Assembly: GCA_902826815.1 (NCBI GenBank)
Contig: CADEGF010000005.1
Coordinates: 87,243-151,242 of the forward strand
Reading direction: 5' to 3'
From: an uncultured Mycobacteriaceae bacterium
Lineage (GTDB): Bacteria > Actinomycetota > Actinomycetes > Mycobacteriales > Mycobacteriaceae
Length of the DNA: 64,000 nucleotides
The position numbers were made by a program, and so were the translations under genes. The notes below the pieces were generated by a model. That model did no database searches, was not told the DNA's origin, and saw only the letters and a list, made by a program, of their open reading frames with translations. This document shows positions 54,420 through 64,000 of the stretch, one piece after another (within the stretch, counting starts at the first letter, position 1; each line of letters begins with the position of its first letter).

Positions 54420-54896
54420 CTATTCCGCGTCGACCACCAAAGCGGTCGCGATGGCGGCCAAACCGTCACCACGTCCGGTCAGCCCGAGGCCGTCTGTGGT
54501 CGTCGCAGACACCGAAACGGGGGCATCCAGCAACTCCGAGAGCACCTGTTGCGCCTCCGCGCGCCTCGGTCCCACCTTGGGACGGTTACCGATGACCTGG
54601 ACGGCCGCATTACCCACCCGGTAGCCCTCGGCCCGTATCAGCCCGTGCACGTGCCGCAGCATGTCCGCACCGCTCACGCCCGCCCAGCGCGGATCGTCGG
54701 TGCCGAATACCCCGCCGATGTCGCCGAGCCCCGCTGCGCTCAGCAGCGCGTCACACAGCGCATGGGCCGCCACGTCGCCGTCCGAATGGCCCGCACAGCC
54801 GTCGTCGCCGTCGAACAGCAGCCCGAGTAGCCAACAAGGCCTGCCCGCCTCGATCGGGTGCACGTCGGTGCCGATTCCGACCCTCGGCGTGCTCAC
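54420..54896 (-). CDS. ispF: 2-C-methyl-D-erythritol 2,4-cyclodiphosphate synthase
   Basis: A 158-residue MEP-pathway enzyme. [11 protein letters not shown] carries the metal-binding Asp-x-His near the N-terminus, [34 protein letters not shown] supplies the third ligand and substrate pocket, and [14 protein letters not shown] is the C-terminal signature. It starts at GTG 54896, overlapping ispD by four bases; ispD acts earlier in the same isoprenoid route. Confidence 0.97.
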   Translation of the reverse strand: MSTPRVGIGTDVHPIEAGRPCWLLGLLFDGDDGCAGHSDGDVAAHALCDALLSAAGLGDIGGVFGTDDPRWAGVSGADMLRHVHGLIRAEGYRVGNAAVQVIGNRPKVGPRRAEAQQVLSELLDAPVSVSATTTDGLGLTGRGDGLAAIATALVVDAE

Positions 54897-55558
54897 GCGG
54901 TACCCGCCAGGAGGGCCTCGGCGAGCAGCAGATCGTTCGGCGTGGTGATCTTGAAGGCCAGCGGATCGCCCTCGACGACCTGCACGGGCGTCCCGATCGA
55001 CTCGACCAACGATGCGTCGTCGGTGAAGCCGCCCGCGACCGCCCGCTCGTAGGCGCGCCGCAGCACATCGGTCTGAAAGCCCTGAGGCGTCTGCACGGCC
55101 CGCAGGCCCGATCGGTCGGGCGTGCCGAGCACGACGCCGTTCGCGTCGACCGCCTTGATGGTGTCGCTGACCGGCAGCGCGGGCACGACCGCGGGATGAC
55201 CGGATTGCAGAGCCCGCACGACCCGCACGATCAGCGATGGCGGGGTCAGGGCCCGTGCCGCGTCGTGCACGAGGACGAACTCGGCGTCGCCGACCGCGGC
55301 CAACGCGAGGCGGACCGACTCTGTGCGATCGGCGCCGCCTGCCACGATGATCGCGTCGCCGCCGAAGACCAGCTTGGCCTGGTCGGTGCGGTTGGGTGGC
55401 ACCGCGACCACGATGTCGTCGACGACGCCGGAGTTACGCAGACCGCTAAGCGCGTGCTCCAGCATCGGACGACCGACCAGATTGACGAATGCCTTCGGCG
55501 CGCCTGCGGCCAACCGTTCCCCTGACCCTGCGGCCGGGACGACGGCGACCGTGCTCAT
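54893..55558 (-). CDS. ispD: 2-C-methyl-D-erythritol 4-phosphate cytidylyltransferase
   Basis: A 221-residue nucleotidyltransferase. The N-terminal CTP-binding loop is [34 protein letters not shown], followed by [29 protein letters not shown] and [19 protein letters not shown]. It makes CDP-ME in the MEP isoprenoid pathway. It is 3 bases downstream of carD and translationally coupled to ispF. Matches Rv3582c. Confidence 0.97.
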   Translation of the reverse strand: MSTVAVVPAAGSGERLAAGAPKAFVNLVGRPMLEHALSGLRNSGVVDDIVVAVPPNRTDQAKLVFGGDAIIVAGGADRTESVRLALAAVGDAEFVLVHDAARALTPPSLIVRVVRALQSGHPAVVPALPVSDTIKAVDANGVVLGTPDRSGLRAVQTPQGFQTDVLRRAYERAVAGGFTDDASLVESIGTPVQVVEGDPLAFKITTPNDLLLAEALLAGTA

Positions 55559-55561
55559 GGA

Positions 55562-56119
<558 letters not shown>

Positions 56120-56333
56120 TCAGGGGCACCGCAGGTGAAGACTAGGGGTTGACACGGTGACGAATACATGCAAGGCAAGGCCCCCTCAGCGACCACTTGT
56201 CGGCCCCTCCCACGTGCCTGTGGATGGTTCGCGGCAAACCCGAATCGCCGAGCTGGAACACCTCCGCTACCGCGGACAACCGCCACCTACTACTGTGCAT
56301 AGTCGAACAGGTCGGCCGAGCAGGAGGTTCTGG

Positions 56334-56915
56334 GTGAGCCGCTTCAAATCCCGTGGTTCTGCCGTCAGCGTGGCGCTGGCCGCGTGCGGGCTCGCCGCCG
56401 CCGCCGGCCTGTCGGCCTGCAGCGCGGGCCAGGTGTCGCAGACCAGCACGCAGCAGGCGGCCGTCAACGGCACCGCAGCAACGTTAGGCAAGATCACGCT
56501 CCGCAACATCCATCTGCGGGCACCGCAGACGAGCGATTACGTCCAGCCGGGCAGCGACGTGGAGTTGCTGTTCGTGGCGTCCAACGACTCACCCGACACG
56601 GCCGACAAGCTGACCTCGATCACCTCTGAGTTCGGCACGGTATCGCTGTCCGGCGACACCTCGCTACCGGCGTCGGACGTCCTCGTCGTCGGCGAGCCCG
56701 ACGGTCAGGTCGCCGCTCTCGAGCAGACGGAGAAGTCCGATGTCGCCACGGCAACGGTCGACATCAACAAGCCCATCACCAACGGGCTGACCTACGACTT
56801 CACCTTCAACTTCGAGAAGGCGGGCCAGACGACCGTGCCTGTGCCGATCTCGGCGGGCGAGGCGCCTCGCCGCGATCAGGCCGGCGAAGGCGGCGACACG
56901 GGCGGTCACCACTAA
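56334..56915 (+). CDS. lpqE: Lipoprotein LpqE
   Basis: A 193-residue lipoprotein starting at GTG 56334 behind AGGAGG. The signal peptide ends at lipobox LSAC (Cys near residue 28). The mature domain is beta-rich ([50 protein letters not shown]), similar to copper-chaperone-like PCuAC/DUF461 folds, but I see no His/Met metal cluster. A Gly/Asp/His tail ([10 protein letters not shown]) ends the protein. Position matches Rv3584; function unknown. The 283-base gap before it holds the divergent carD/lpqE promoters. Confidence 0.88.
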   Translation: MSRFKSRGSAVSVALAACGLAAAAGLSACSAGQVSQTSTQQAAVNGTAATLGKITLRNIHLRAPQTSDYVQPGSDVELLFVASNDSPDTADKLTSITSEFGTVSLSGDTSLPASDVLVVGEPDGQVAALEQTEKSDVATATVDINKPITNGLTYDFTFNFEKAGQTTVPVPISAGEAPRRDQAGEGGDTGGHH

Positions 56916-56948
56916 GGATCTGTCGGTGACGGGGGCTACCGTCACATC

Positions 56949-58352
56949 GTGGCCAAGGCGCGTTCGCAGTACCGCTGTTCTGAGTGCCACCACGTCACGG
57001 CAAAATGGGTCGGGCGCTGCGCGGACTGCGGGACATGGGGCACCGTCGACGAGGTAGCTGTGCTGGCCGCCGTGAACGGCTCGTCGGTGCGCAGGGCGGT
57101 GGCGCCGACGACCCCCGCCGTGCCCATCAGCTCCATCGATCTCGGCGCCACCAGCCACCACCACACCGGCGTCAGCGAACTCGACCGCGTGCTTGGCGGC
57201 GGCATCGTGCCCGGCTCGGTGACGCTGCTGGCTGGCGATCCCGGCGTCGGCAAGTCGACGCTGCTGCTCGAGGTCGCACACCGCTGGGCCGAAGCCGGAC
57301 GGCGGGCGCTGTATCTGTCCGGCGAAGAGTCCGCGGGCCAGATCCGGATGCGGGCCGAACGCACCGGCTGCAACCACGACGAGGTCTTCCTCGCCGCGGA
57401 ATCCGACCTTCAGACCGCGCTCGGCCACATCGACGAGGTCAAACCGACTCTGGTGATCGTCGACTCGGTGCAGACGATGTCGACGACGGAGGCCGACGGT
57501 GTGACGGGCGGAGTCACCCAGGTGCGCGCGGTGACAACGGCGTTGACGATGACGGCGAAGACCACCGGCGTGGCGATCATCCTCGTCGGCCATGTAACCA
57601 AGGACGGCGCGATCGCGGGCCCGCGGTCGCTGGAGCATCTCGTCGACGTCGTGCTGCACTTCGAGGGCGACAAGGCGTCGGCGCTCCGCATGGTGCGCGG
57701 TGTCAAGAACCGGTTCGGCGCTGCCGACGAGGTCGGCTGTTTCATGTTGCACGACAACGGAATCGAGTGTGTCTCCGACCCGTCGGGGCTCTTCCTCGAT
57801 CAACGGCCGGTACCCGTATCCGGTACCGCGGTCACGGTGACGCTCGACGGCAAGCGCCCCCTCATCGGGGAGGTGCAGGCCTTGATCGCGACCCCGAACA
57901 CGTCGTCGCCGCGCCGCGCGGTCAGCGGCATCGACTCGGCGCGGGCCGCGATGATCACCGCGGTGCTGGAGAAGCGGGCCCACCTGAGGGTCGCGCAGTG
58001 CGATGTGTACCTGTCCACGGTCGGAGGTATGCGGCTCACCGATCCGTCCTCGGACCTCGCCGTTGCGATGGCGATCGCGTCGGCCTACGCCGACCTTCCG
58101 CTGCCGACGACGGCCATTGCGATCGGTGAGGTCGGCCTTGCGGGCGACCTGCGCCGGGTCAGCGGGATGGAGCGGCGCCTCACCGAGGCCGCCCGGCTCG
58201 GATTCACTTGTGCGGTAGTTCCGCCCGGCGTGAAATCGGTGCCGATAGGCTTGCGGGCGATAGCGGCCGACAACATCACCGCTGCCATGAGGGTGCTCAA
58301 GGACATCAGCAACGGCTGCGTGAAGGGCGGTCGCTCCGAGGAGGGGCTATGA
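56949..58352 (+). CDS. radA: DNA repair protein RadA
   Basis: A 467-residue RecA-like branch-migration helicase starting at GTG 56949. Order: C4 zinc finger ([23 protein letters not shown], about 9-31), Walker [10 protein letters not shown], Walker [12 protein letters not shown], RadA motif KNRFG (about 254-258) and a C-terminal Lon-protease-like domain ([33 protein letters not shown]). It processes recombination intermediates. It overlaps disA by four bases (ATGA), as is conserved in actinobacteria; RadA is known to inhibit DisA. Confidence 0.96.
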   Translation: MAKARSQYRCSECHHVTAKWVGRCADCGTWGTVDEVAVLAAVNGSSVRRAVAPTTPAVPISSIDLGATSHHHTGVSELDRVLGGGIVPGSVTLLAGDPGVGKSTLLLEVAHRWAEAGRRALYLSGEESAGQIRMRAERTGCNHDEVFLAAESDLQTALGHIDEVKPTLVIVDSVQTMSTTEADGVTGGVTQVRAVTTALTMTAKTTGVAIILVGHVTKDGAIAGPRSLEHLVDVVLHFEGDKASALRMVRGVKNRFGAADEVGCFMLHDNGIECVSDPSGLFLDQRPVPVSGTAVTVTLDGKRPLIGEVQALIATPNTSSPRRAVSGIDSARAAMITAVLEKRAHLRVAQCDVYLSTVGGMRLTDPSSDLAVAMAIASAYADLPLPTTAIAIGEVGLAGDLRRVSGMERRLTEAARLGFTCAVVPPGVKSVPIGLRAIAADNITAAMRVLKDISNGCVKGGRSEEGL

Positions 58353-59458
58353 CGGTCAAGACCAGGCGCCGAAACGTGGTGCAGCTGGCCCGCCCGACTC
58401 TGCGGGAGACGATCGGCCGGCTCGCCCCTGGCACCGCGCTGCGGGACGGCCTCGAGCGCATACTGCGCGGCCGCACCGGCGCGTTGATCCTCCTCGGGTA
58501 CGACGACAGCGTCGAGTCGATCTGCGACGGCGGCTTCGCGCTCGACGTCGCATACGCACCCACCCGGCTCCGCGAGCTGTCGAAGATGGATGGCGCGGTC
58601 GTGCTGTCGACCGACGGCACCAGGATCCTGCGGGCCAACGTCCAGCTCGTGCCCGACCCATCGATTCCCACCGACGAGTCGGGGACCCGGCACAGGTCCG
58701 CCGAGCGCACAGCGATTCAAACCGGCTATCCCGTTGTGTCGGTCAGCCATTCGATGAGCATCGTGACCGTCTACGTGGCAGGCGAGCGACATGTGCTGCC
58801 CGAGTCGGCGACAATTCTCTCGCGGGCCAACCAGACCATCGACACGCTGGAACGGTACAAGTCGCGCCTTGACGAGGTCAGCAGGCAGCTGTCGACCGCG
58901 GAGATCGAGGATTTCGTCACGCTGCGCGATGTGATGACGGTTGTCCAGCGGCTGGAGATGGTCCGCCGGATCAGCCTCGAAATCGACGCCGACGTAGTCG
59001 AACTCGGTACCGCCGGACGGCAGCTCAAACTGCAGCTCGAGGAGTTGGTTGGCGACAACGACACCGCCCGCGAGTTGATCGTGCGCGACTATCACGCCAA
59101 CCCCGATCCCCCCACCCCTTCGCAGGTGACCGCGACGCTCGAAGAGCTCGACGGACTGTCCGACACCGAGCTGCTCGACTTCACGACGCTGGCAAGAGTT
59201 TTCGGCTACCCGTCGACGGCCGAGGCGCAGGATTCGGCGATGAGCTCACGCGGCTACCGGGCGATGGCGGGCATCCCGCGCCTGCAGTTCGCCCACGTCG
59301 ACCTGCTTGTGAGGTCGTTCGGGTCGCTGCAGGGGCTGCTCGCTGCGAGCGCCAACGACCTGCAGAACGTCGATGGCATCGGATCGATGTGGGCGCGCCA
59401 CATCCGTGAGGGTCTATCGCAGCTCGCCGAGTCGACGATCGCCGACCGGCTGGCCTAG
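58349..59458 (+). CDS. disA: DNA integrity scanning diadenylate cyclase DisA
   Basis: A 369-residue enzyme making c-di-AMP from two ATP. The N-terminal DAC domain has the active-site motifs DGA (KMDGAVVLS, near residue 75) and RHR ([11 protein letters not shown], near 110). A helical linker (about 150-290) connects to a C-terminal helix-hairpin-helix DNA-binding domain ([33 protein letters not shown]). It scans for DNA junctions. Co-translated with radA and convergent with the next gene by four bases. Matches Rv3586. Confidence 0.97.
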   Translation: MTVKTRRRNVVQLARPTLRETIGRLAPGTALRDGLERILRGRTGALILLGYDDSVESICDGGFALDVAYAPTRLRELSKMDGAVVLSTDGTRILRANVQLVPDPSIPTDESGTRHRSAERTAIQTGYPVVSVSHSMSIVTVYVAGERHVLPESATILSRANQTIDTLERYKSRLDEVSRQLSTAEIEDFVTLRDVMTVVQRLEMVRRISLEIDADVVELGTAGRQLKLQLEELVGDNDTARELIVRDYHANPDPPTPSQVTATLEELDGLSDTELLDFTTLARVFGYPSTAEAQDSAMSSRGYRAMAGIPRLQFAHVDLLVRSFGSLQGLLAASANDLQNVDGIGSMWARHIREGLSQLAESTIADRLA

Positions 59459-60234
59459 CCCGTCGGTGCGGGCGCCTGTTCGGGCGCGGGTGCGCCGTCC
59501 GCCGGTGCCTGGGCCTCTGCTTCAGGCGCGGGCTGGGCGAGAACGAACGGCACGGTCGCCGATCGCAGATTCCCCAATTGCACGATCAGGTTGTAGGTAC
59601 CCGGCCCGATCGGTTGACGCGGCAGCGGACAGCTCGGGCCGGAACCCATACCCGTCCAGGTCACCTCGGTGGTTACCTGCTCGCCGGGGTTGAACGTCTT
59701 GACCAGCGTCTCGTTCGACGGCGCGCAATCCAGGTTCGACCAGAGCCGGGTGTTGTCAAGGCCGTAGACGTAGGCGGCCAGCACGGCTGCGCCGACGTCG
59801 CGCTTGCAGGCCACAAGGCCGATGTTCGTGACGACCATCGTGAACTTCGGCTGGTCGCCGACGACGTACTCCGGCTGGCTGGTTATGCCCTTGACCGCCA
59901 GCGCGGAGTCAGGGCAGTCGTCGCCCTCCTGCAGTACGGGTGGCGGCGCGACAGCCGCGGTCGGGGTCGGCTTCGGGGCGGGTGCGGCCGCGGGCGGCGG
60001 CAAGACAGGCGACTTGACCTCGGGGTTCTCCCCGGGAAGCGGGGTAGGCGCAGCCGCGGGCGTTGGTGCTGGCTTGTCGCCGTTCTTCGCCTCGCCGCCC
60101 GACATGTTCATCACGACCATGACCACCACAGCAGCGATCACCCCGACGACGAGCACCGCAAGGCCTATCGCAAGGGCCCTGCGGCGCCAATAGATCTGGG
60201 TGGGAAGCGGCCCATGCGGCTCTAGATCCAACAC
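59455..60234 (-). CDS. Membrane-anchored extracytoplasmic protein (Rv3587c-like)
   Basis: A 259-residue protein starting at GTG 60234. About 18 cytoplasmic residues ([18 protein letters not shown]) precede one membrane helix ([23 protein letters not shown]), a Pro/Ala-rich linker of about 60 residues, and an extracytoplasmic beta-sandwich-like domain with three or four Cys ([41 protein letters not shown]). The tail is again Pro/Ala-rich. It is a conserved mycobacterial gene next to disA, with unknown function. Confidence 0.87.
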   Translation of the reverse strand: MLDLEPHGPLPTQIYWRRRALAIGLAVLVVGVIAAVVVMVVMNMSGGEAKNGDKPAPTPAAAPTPLPGENPEVKSPVLPPPAAAPAPKPTPTAAVAPPPVLQEGDDCPDSALAVKGITSQPEYVVGDQPKFTMVVTNIGLVACKRDVGAAVLAAYVYGLDNTRLWSNLDCAPSNETLVKTFNPGEQVTTEVTWTGMGSGPSCPLPRQPIGPGTYNLIVQLGNLRSATVPFVLAQPAPEAEAQAPADGAPAPEQAPAPTG

Positions 60235-60293
60235 AGATTCACGGTAAGGCCAGGTCACGCACAATCGTTCGAGGTGGACCGGCGTGTCGGGCC

Positions 60294-60914
60294 TCAGCCT
60301 TCGCCGATATCCCCCACATGGTCGCGCAGCACGACACGCCCGTCGGCCAGGTGATACGTCGCGCCGACGACTGCCAGCGTCCCCGACGCGATCCCCTGGG
60401 CGATCGTGGCGGAGCGGACACGCAGCTGGGTGACGGTCTCGCTGACGTGGCGGGCTTCGAATTCGTCAAGCCGAGTCAGCCCGACACTACGGCCGAACAG
60501 GATCGACGGGGTCACGCGTTCGACGATGTCACGCACGTAGCCGCCAGGGACCACGCCGTCGTCGATCGCCGTCACTGCGGCCTGAACCGCGCCGCAGCTG
60601 TCGTGGCCAAGCACCACGATCAGCGGCACGTCGAGTATCGCGACGCCGTACTCGATGGAGCCAAGCACCGCCGAGTCGATGACGTGGCCCGCGGTCCGCA
60701 CCACGAACATATCGCCGAGGCCCTGGTCGAAGATGATCTCCGCGGCCACTCGGCTGTCGGCACACCCGAACACCACGGCCGTCGGCTTCTGACCCTTGGC
60801 CAGCGCCGACCGCCGCTCGACGCTCTGGCTTGGATGCGCGGGCGTTCCAGCGACGAATCGCTCGTTACCCTCCTTGAGTGCCTTCCAAGCGGTCACCGGA
60901 TTCGTGTTGGGCAT
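60294..60914 (-). CDS. canB: Beta-carbonic anhydrase
   Basis: A 206-residue beta-class carbonic anhydrase. Zinc ligands are Cys in VVFGCADSRVAAEIIFDQG and His/Cys in VLGHDSCGAVQAA; the Asp-Arg dyad is in CADSR. It interconverts CO2 and bicarbonate. I chose ATG 60914 because M. tuberculosis CanB starts MPNTNP, while ATG 60923 is three codons upstream and also possible. It is divergent from mutY. Matches Rv3588c. Confidence 0.94.
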   Translation of the reverse strand: MPNTNPVTAWKALKEGNERFVAGTPAHPSQSVERRSALAKGQKPTAVVFGCADSRVAAEIIFDQGLGDMFVVRTAGHVIDSAVLGSIEYGVAILDVPLIVVLGHDSCGAVQAAVTAIDDGVVPGGYVRDIVERVTPSILFGRSVGLTRLDEFEARHVSETVTQLRVRSATIAQGIASGTLAVVGATYHLADGRVVLRDHVGDIGEG

Positions 60915-60943
60915 GGCCGCCATTGTGCCGCAGGGCGATCTAG

Positions 60944-61819
60944 ATGATCGACGCGACAGACCTTCTGCGGTGGTACGAGCGCGAACAGCGCGACCTGCCG
61001 TGGCGCAGACCGGGCGTCACGCCGTGGCAGGTTCTGGTCAGCGAGTTCATGCTGCAGCAGACGCCCGTGGCTCGGGTCGAGCCGATCTGGCTGGCCTGGA
61101 TCGCCCGTTGGCCTACCCCGTCGGCGACCGCGGCCGCCTCCGCCGCCGACGTGCTGCGGGCTTGGGGGAAGCTCGGCTATCCGCGACGGGCCAAGCGGCT
61201 GCACGAATGCGCGGTCGTGATCGCGGACGAGTACGGCGATGCTGTCCCCTCGGACGTCGAAACCCTTTTGTCGCTGCCGGGAATCGGCGCGTATACCGCG
61301 CGTGCGATTGCCTGCTTCGCATATCGACAGCGGGTTCCGGTTGTCGATACGAACGTGCGGCGCGTGGTGGCGCGCGCGGTGCACGGCCGGGCCGATGCGG
61401 CTGCTTCGTCGTCGGCGCGCGACCTCGCGGATGTCGACGAGCTGCTGCCGAACAGCACTGAGGCACCACGCTTTTCGGTGGCCCTGATGGAGCTCGGAGC
61501 GACGGTTTGCACGGCAAGGTCGCCACGCTGCGGGATCTGTCCGCTGAGCGTGTGCGCGTGGCGATCCGCCGGCTTCCCGGCCGCCACCGGACCGGCGCGC
61601 CGGACACAGCGCTACGCGGGCACCGATCGACAGGTGCGCGGTCGACTGTTGGATGTGCTGCGCGGCAACGACTCTCCCGTCACTCGCGCCGAGCTCGACA
61701 TCGCGTGGCTGACCGATACCGCGCAGCGGGACCGCGCACTGGATTCGCTGCTCGTCGACGGGTTGGTGGAGCAGACCGCCGACGGTCGATTCGCCCTTGC
61801 GGGCGAAGGCACTGGCTAG
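60944..61819 (+). CDS. mutY: A/G-specific adenine glycosylase MutY
   Basis: A 291-residue base-excision enzyme. The catalytic Glu is in SEFMLQQTPVARV (near residue 35), followed by a helix-hairpin-helix LLSLPGIGAYTARAIACFA and catalytic Asp in VVDTNVRRVVARA. The 4Fe-4S loop is CTARSPRCGICPLSVC (Cys-x6-Cys-x2-Cys-x5-Cys). It removes adenine mispaired with 8-oxoguanine. The C-terminal part is short, lacking a full MutT-like domain, as in M. tuberculosis. It overlaps the convergent GlxA gene by four bases. Confidence 0.95.
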   Translation: MIDATDLLRWYEREQRDLPWRRPGVTPWQVLVSEFMLQQTPVARVEPIWLAWIARWPTPSATAAASAADVLRAWGKLGYPRRAKRLHECAVVIADEYGDAVPSDVETLLSLPGIGAYTARAIACFAYRQRVPVVDTNVRRVVARAVHGRADAAASSSARDLADVDELLPNSTEAPRFSVALMELGATVCTARSPRCGICPLSVCAWRSAGFPAATGPARRTQRYAGTDRQVRGRLLDVLRGNDSPVTRAELDIAWLTDTAQRDRALDSLLVDGLVEQTADGRFALAGEGTG

Positions 61820-62802
61820 GCTGTCTGGGCGGCCTGAACGCAGTCCGGATCCATGGCGCAGGCGAAACTGCGCCGGTAGTCAGACGGCGTCACGCCGATG
61901 ATCCGGCGGAAGTGGTGGCGCAGCAGCGTGGCCGTACCGAATCCGGAACGATCGGCGATCTGGTCGATGTCCATATCGCTCTCTTCGAGCATCCGCCGTG
62001 CGTAGAGCACGCGCTGATCGGTCACCCACTGCATCGGGGTCGTACCGGTCTCGTCGACGAAGCGCCGCGCGAAGGTGCGCGCCGACATGTTCGCGCGCCG
62101 AGCCAACGTGCCGACGGTGTGTGGTCTGTCGAGATTGCCAAGAATCCAATCAAGGTGCGGTGCAAAGCGTTCCGAACATCGAACGGGGATGGGTTGGTCG
62201 ATGTACTGCCGCTGACCGCCGTCGCGTTGGGGCGGAACCACCATCCGGCGCGCGATCTTGTTGGTGACCTCACTACCGAGCTCACGGCGGACGAGATGCA
62301 GGCAGGCGTCGATACCCGCCGCGGTGCCCGCGCTGGTGATCAGGTTGCCGTCGTCGACGAACAGCACGTTGCGATCCACTTTCGCGGTCGGGTACCGACG
62401 GGCCAGTTCATCGGCGTGCATCCAGTGGGTGGTGCACGGCCGGCCGTCGAGTAGTCCCGCCTCGCCGGCGACGAACGCACCGGAGCACACGGTCAGGATG
62501 ATCGCGCCCGCATCCGAGGCCGCCTTGATCGCCTCGAGCGCCTCGGGCAGATAGTCGGATCCGGCGATCGCCGGGATCGCGACGAGGTCCGCACCGATGA
62601 GCGCGTCGAACCCGTGATCGGGCGTGAGTGAGGCACCCACAGAGGTCCGGACGGGCTTCCCGGGCTCCGGCCCGCAGACCTTGAAATCGAAGTTCGGTAC
62701 GCCGTCGGCGGAGCGGTCGATTCCGAAGACCTCGCAGATCACGCCGAATTCGAAGACAGCCAGGTGGTCAAGCACCAGCGCCGACACTTTTTCAATTGCC
62801 AT
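61816..62802 (-). CDS. GlxA-family regulator (DJ-1/PfpI domain plus AraC helix-turn-helix)
   Basis: A 328-residue regulator. Residues 1-185 form a class I glutamine-amidotransferase-like domain (SALVLDHLAVFEFGVICEVFG; ILTVCSGAFVAGEAGLLDGRPCTTHWMHADEL) that retains a nucleophile-elbow Cys, and residues 215-320 an AraC double helix-turn-helix (VGTLARRANMSARTFARRFVDETGTTPMQWVTDQRVLYARRML; IADRSGFGTATLLRHHFRRIIGVTPSDYRRSF). The N-terminal domain probably senses a small molecule. Not part of the M. tuberculosis order at this point. Confidence 0.92.
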   Translation of the reverse strand: MAIEKVSALVLDHLAVFEFGVICEVFGIDRSADGVPNFDFKVCGPEPGKPVRTSVGASLTPDHGFDALIGADLVAIPAIAGSDYLPEALEAIKAASDAGAIILTVCSGAFVAGEAGLLDGRPCTTHWMHADELARRYPTAKVDRNVLFVDDGNLITSAGTAAGIDACLHLVRRELGSEVTNKIARRMVVPPQRDGGQRQYIDQPIPVRCSERFAPHLDWILGNLDRPHTVGTLARRANMSARTFARRFVDETGTTPMQWVTDQRVLYARRMLEESDMDIDQIADRSGFGTATLLRHHFRRIIGVTPSDYRRSFACAMDPDCVQAAQTA

Positions 62803-62836
62803 GGCAGTATCTTATCGCATGCTGTCACTGCTGCCA
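62802..62836. promoter_or_regulatory. Candidate operator of the GlxA-type regulator
   Basis: TGGCAG (62802-62807, touching the regulator start) and CTGCCA (62831-62836) are inverted copies 23 bases apart, with CACTG repeated beside the second. AraC-type sites are often spaced half-sites like this. Weak support. Confidence 0.3.
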
Positions 62837-62873
62837 CTGTTGGCGGGATATGTACCGGCGGAGCATTACTGCC

Positions 62874-63128
62874 ATGAGTACAGCACTGACCTTCCTGATC
62901 CTGATCGCACCGTTCGCGGTGGCGGCGGCGCTGAGCTGGGCCGCGCACCGCTCCGATTCACTTCGCATCCGGTTCAACCAGTTCCGGTGGTCCGCCCCGA
63001 TGGTGGGCAGGCTGTTCGAGGACGACCGCGACGGGTTCCGTGTCGCACACGACGTCGACGCCATCCGCACGCGCTTCGAGAAGCAGCCGTTCTGGCCGTC
63101 TTCAGGCGCGACCGGCGAGCGTCGTTAG
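62874..63128 (+). CDS. Small single-pass membrane protein, unknown function
   Basis: An 84-residue protein starting at ATG 62874 behind GGCGGAG. Residues 3-24 (TALTFLILIAPFAVAAALSWAA) are one membrane helix or uncleaved signal, followed by a charged cytoplasmic-looking part with RIRFNQFRWSAPMVGRLFEDDRDGFRVAHDVDAIRTRFE. No family is recognised. It is divergent from the GlxA regulator, perhaps its target, and overlaps the convergent hydrolase by 27 bases. Confidence 0.65.
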   Translation: MSTALTFLILIAPFAVAAALSWAAHRSDSLRIRFNQFRWSAPMVGRLFEDDRDGFRVAHDVDAIRTRFEKQPFWPSSGATGERR

Positions 63129-63872
63129 AAACGACACCACCGCGTCGCGGTAGATCTGCGGCGCGTCGTCGTGGACCAGATGACCGGCGCCGGGCACGTG
63201 CACATACGTTGTCCGGTCGCCGGTCTCGCTCATTTCGCGCATCTGTCCCGGCGGCGTCACGGAGTTGCCCGCCTCGATGAGAAGTGTCGGCACGGCCACG
63301 TCGCGCCACTGCGCCCAATAGTCGCGGGTACCCCACTGCGCGGCGATGTCTATCCAGATCTTGGTGTGCCCGTGCAAACGCCACCCGGTGTCCGTGCGGT
63401 CGAATGCCTCGAGAAAATACTGGCCGGCCACCGGCCCGAATTCGTCGTAAACCTCTTCTGCGGAGGCGAATTCGACCGGCAGGGCGTGTAGCCACGGCTC
63501 CCATGGACCGGTGGTCCGGCCCACGAAGTCCGGTGCCATGTCCTCGATGACCAGTGCGTCGACCAGATCGGGTCTGGCCGCCGCCAGACACCAGGAGTGC
63601 AGGCCGCCCATCGAGTGGCCGATCAGGGTTGCGGGCCTGCCGAGCGCCGCCACCGCCTCACCGAGGTCGTCGACGAACCGTTCGGTGCTGATCGGATGCG
63701 GATCGGCGACGTCGCGGCCACGGTGCCACGGTGCGTCGTAGGTGTACACCTGCCCGCGCCGGGTCAGCCAGGGAAGTTGCCGCGACCATGTCGAACCCCG
63801 GCCCATCAGCCCGTGCACGAGCACGATCGGCTCGCCGTCACCGCCCCTGAGAGTGAGGAGTTCGTCGCTCAC
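63102..63872 (-). CDS. Alpha/beta hydrolase (Rv3591c-like)
   Basis: A 256-residue alpha/beta hydrolase starting at GTG 63872. The oxyanion region is VLVHGLMGRGSTWSRQLPWL, nucleophile elbow GHSMGGLHSW (Ser near residue 96), acid segment LLIEAGNSVTPPGQM and catalytic His in VPGAGHLVHDDAPQIYRDAV. No signal peptide. It hydrolyses an unidentified ester, lactone or epoxide. Matches Rv3591c by position after mutY. The upstream gene ends three bases before its start, so it is the second gene of an operon. Confidence 0.88.
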   Translation of the reverse strand: MSDELLTLRGGDGEPIVLVHGLMGRGSTWSRQLPWLTRRGQVYTYDAPWHRGRDVADPHPISTERFVDDLGEAVAALGRPATLIGHSMGGLHSWCLAAARPDLVDALVIEDMAPDFVGRTTGPWEPWLHALPVEFASAEEVYDEFGPVAGQYFLEAFDRTDTGWRLHGHTKIWIDIAAQWGTRDYWAQWRDVAVPTLLIEAGNSVTPPGQMREMSETGDRTTYVHVPGAGHLVHDDAPQIYRDAVVSFLTTLAGRA

Positions 63873-63875
63873 CGG

Positions 63876-64000
63876 TCAGATCCCGATCAGTGATTCGATC
63901 CAGTCACGCCCGAAGTAGACCAGGAAGCCCGCTGCGGTGAGCCATAGCAGCGGGCTGATCTCGCGGGCCTTCCCTGCGGCAGAACGCACGACAACCCATG
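63876..64000 (-). CDS. C-terminal end of a membrane protein (runs off right edge)
   Basis: The last 40 or so residues of a protein whose stop is at 63876. They read VVVRSAAGKAREISPLLW and then LTAAGFLVYFGRDWIESLIGI, one hydrophobic helix at the very end. Too little is present to name a family. It is translationally coupled to the hydrolase. Confidence 0.6.
   Translation of the reverse strand, partial: WVVVRSAAGKAREISPLLWLTAAGFLVYFGRDWIESLIGI

Noticed and set aside
56157-56333. Upstream ATG for LpqE giving a 252-residue protein
   Set aside because: It would bury the lipoprotein signal peptide 59 residues inside; GTG 56334 behind AGGAGG restores a normal signal.

Overview
The window is high-GC actinobacterial chromosome and almost certainly comes from a mycobacterium, probably an environmental Mycolicibacterium-type species. 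The evidence is gene content and order. From about 3.4 kb to the right edge the backbone follows the order known from Mycobacterium tuberculosis Rv3556c to Rv3591c: fadA6-kstR2, ipdF-fadE30, fadD3-fadE31-32-33, aspB, hsaB-C-D-A, kshB, fadE34, kstR, a LacI regulator, an MBL-fold protein, an ArsB-type permease, rlmB-cysS-ispF-ispD-carD, lpqE-radA-disA, canB, mutY and a hydrolase. Mycobacterial lipoproteins, many GTG starts and ATGA/GTGA stop-start overlaps agree with this. I see no IS element, phage gene, tRNA, rRNA or CRISPR array.

Layout. 1-3389: the end of a zinc alcohol dehydrogenase, a DUF3500 protein, a GntR regulator and a Gfo/Idh/MocA oxidoreductase. 3386-5148: fadA6-kstR2. 5383-11536: an ABC transporter of the NitT/TauT type, a tandem Dabb-like protein and two paralogous ACMSD-like amidohydrolases, sitting between kstR2 and its regulon partners. 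TATA-centred inverted repeats recur at 390, 1584, 2354 and 5261, in front of the four transcripts around this block, and suggest one GntR regulon. 11538-18132: the rest of the KstR2 (steroid ring C/D) regulon, with KstR2 boxes at 5164 and 13488.

18136-23817: an OpuC-type betaine/osmoprotectant ABC operon led by an IclR regulator, divergent from a histidine ammonia-lyase homologue that lacks the Ala-Ser-Gly cofactor motif; then aspB. 24984-26379: a broken DUF222/HNH gene with a perfect SOS box on its start. 26411-29524: 3-hydroxybutyrate dehydrogenase, an MHS transporter and a LysR regulator. 29580-30806: a 55-residue secreted protein, a hydrolase and a striking palindromic terminator.

30815-40326: the KstR-controlled steroid A/B-ring genes hsaB-C-D-A, kshB, fadE34 and kstR, with three KstR boxes, interrupted by a TetR/OsmC pair whose OsmC gene is truncated. 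40330-52056: a trehalose-phosphatase/GH15 fusion, a methyltransferase, LacI, a zinc ABC transporter behind a Fur/Zur-like box, SseB, a lone PxpA, an MBL protein, an ArsB-type permease and an SGNH hydrolase. 52053-64000: conserved housekeeping genes (rRNA methylation, CysS, MEP isoprenoid enzymes, CarD, RadA, c-di-AMP synthase DisA, carbonic anhydrase, MutY), a GlxA-type regulator and an alpha/beta hydrolase.

Together the core of the window is cholesterol catabolism: kshB and hsaABCD open and cleave rings A/B, fadD3, ipdF, fadE30-33 and fadA6 degrade the HIP remnant, fadE34 acts on the side chain, and KstR and KstR2 control them. Accessory uptake-plus-enzyme cassettes have been inserted into that conserved framework, and these hold the most novel material.
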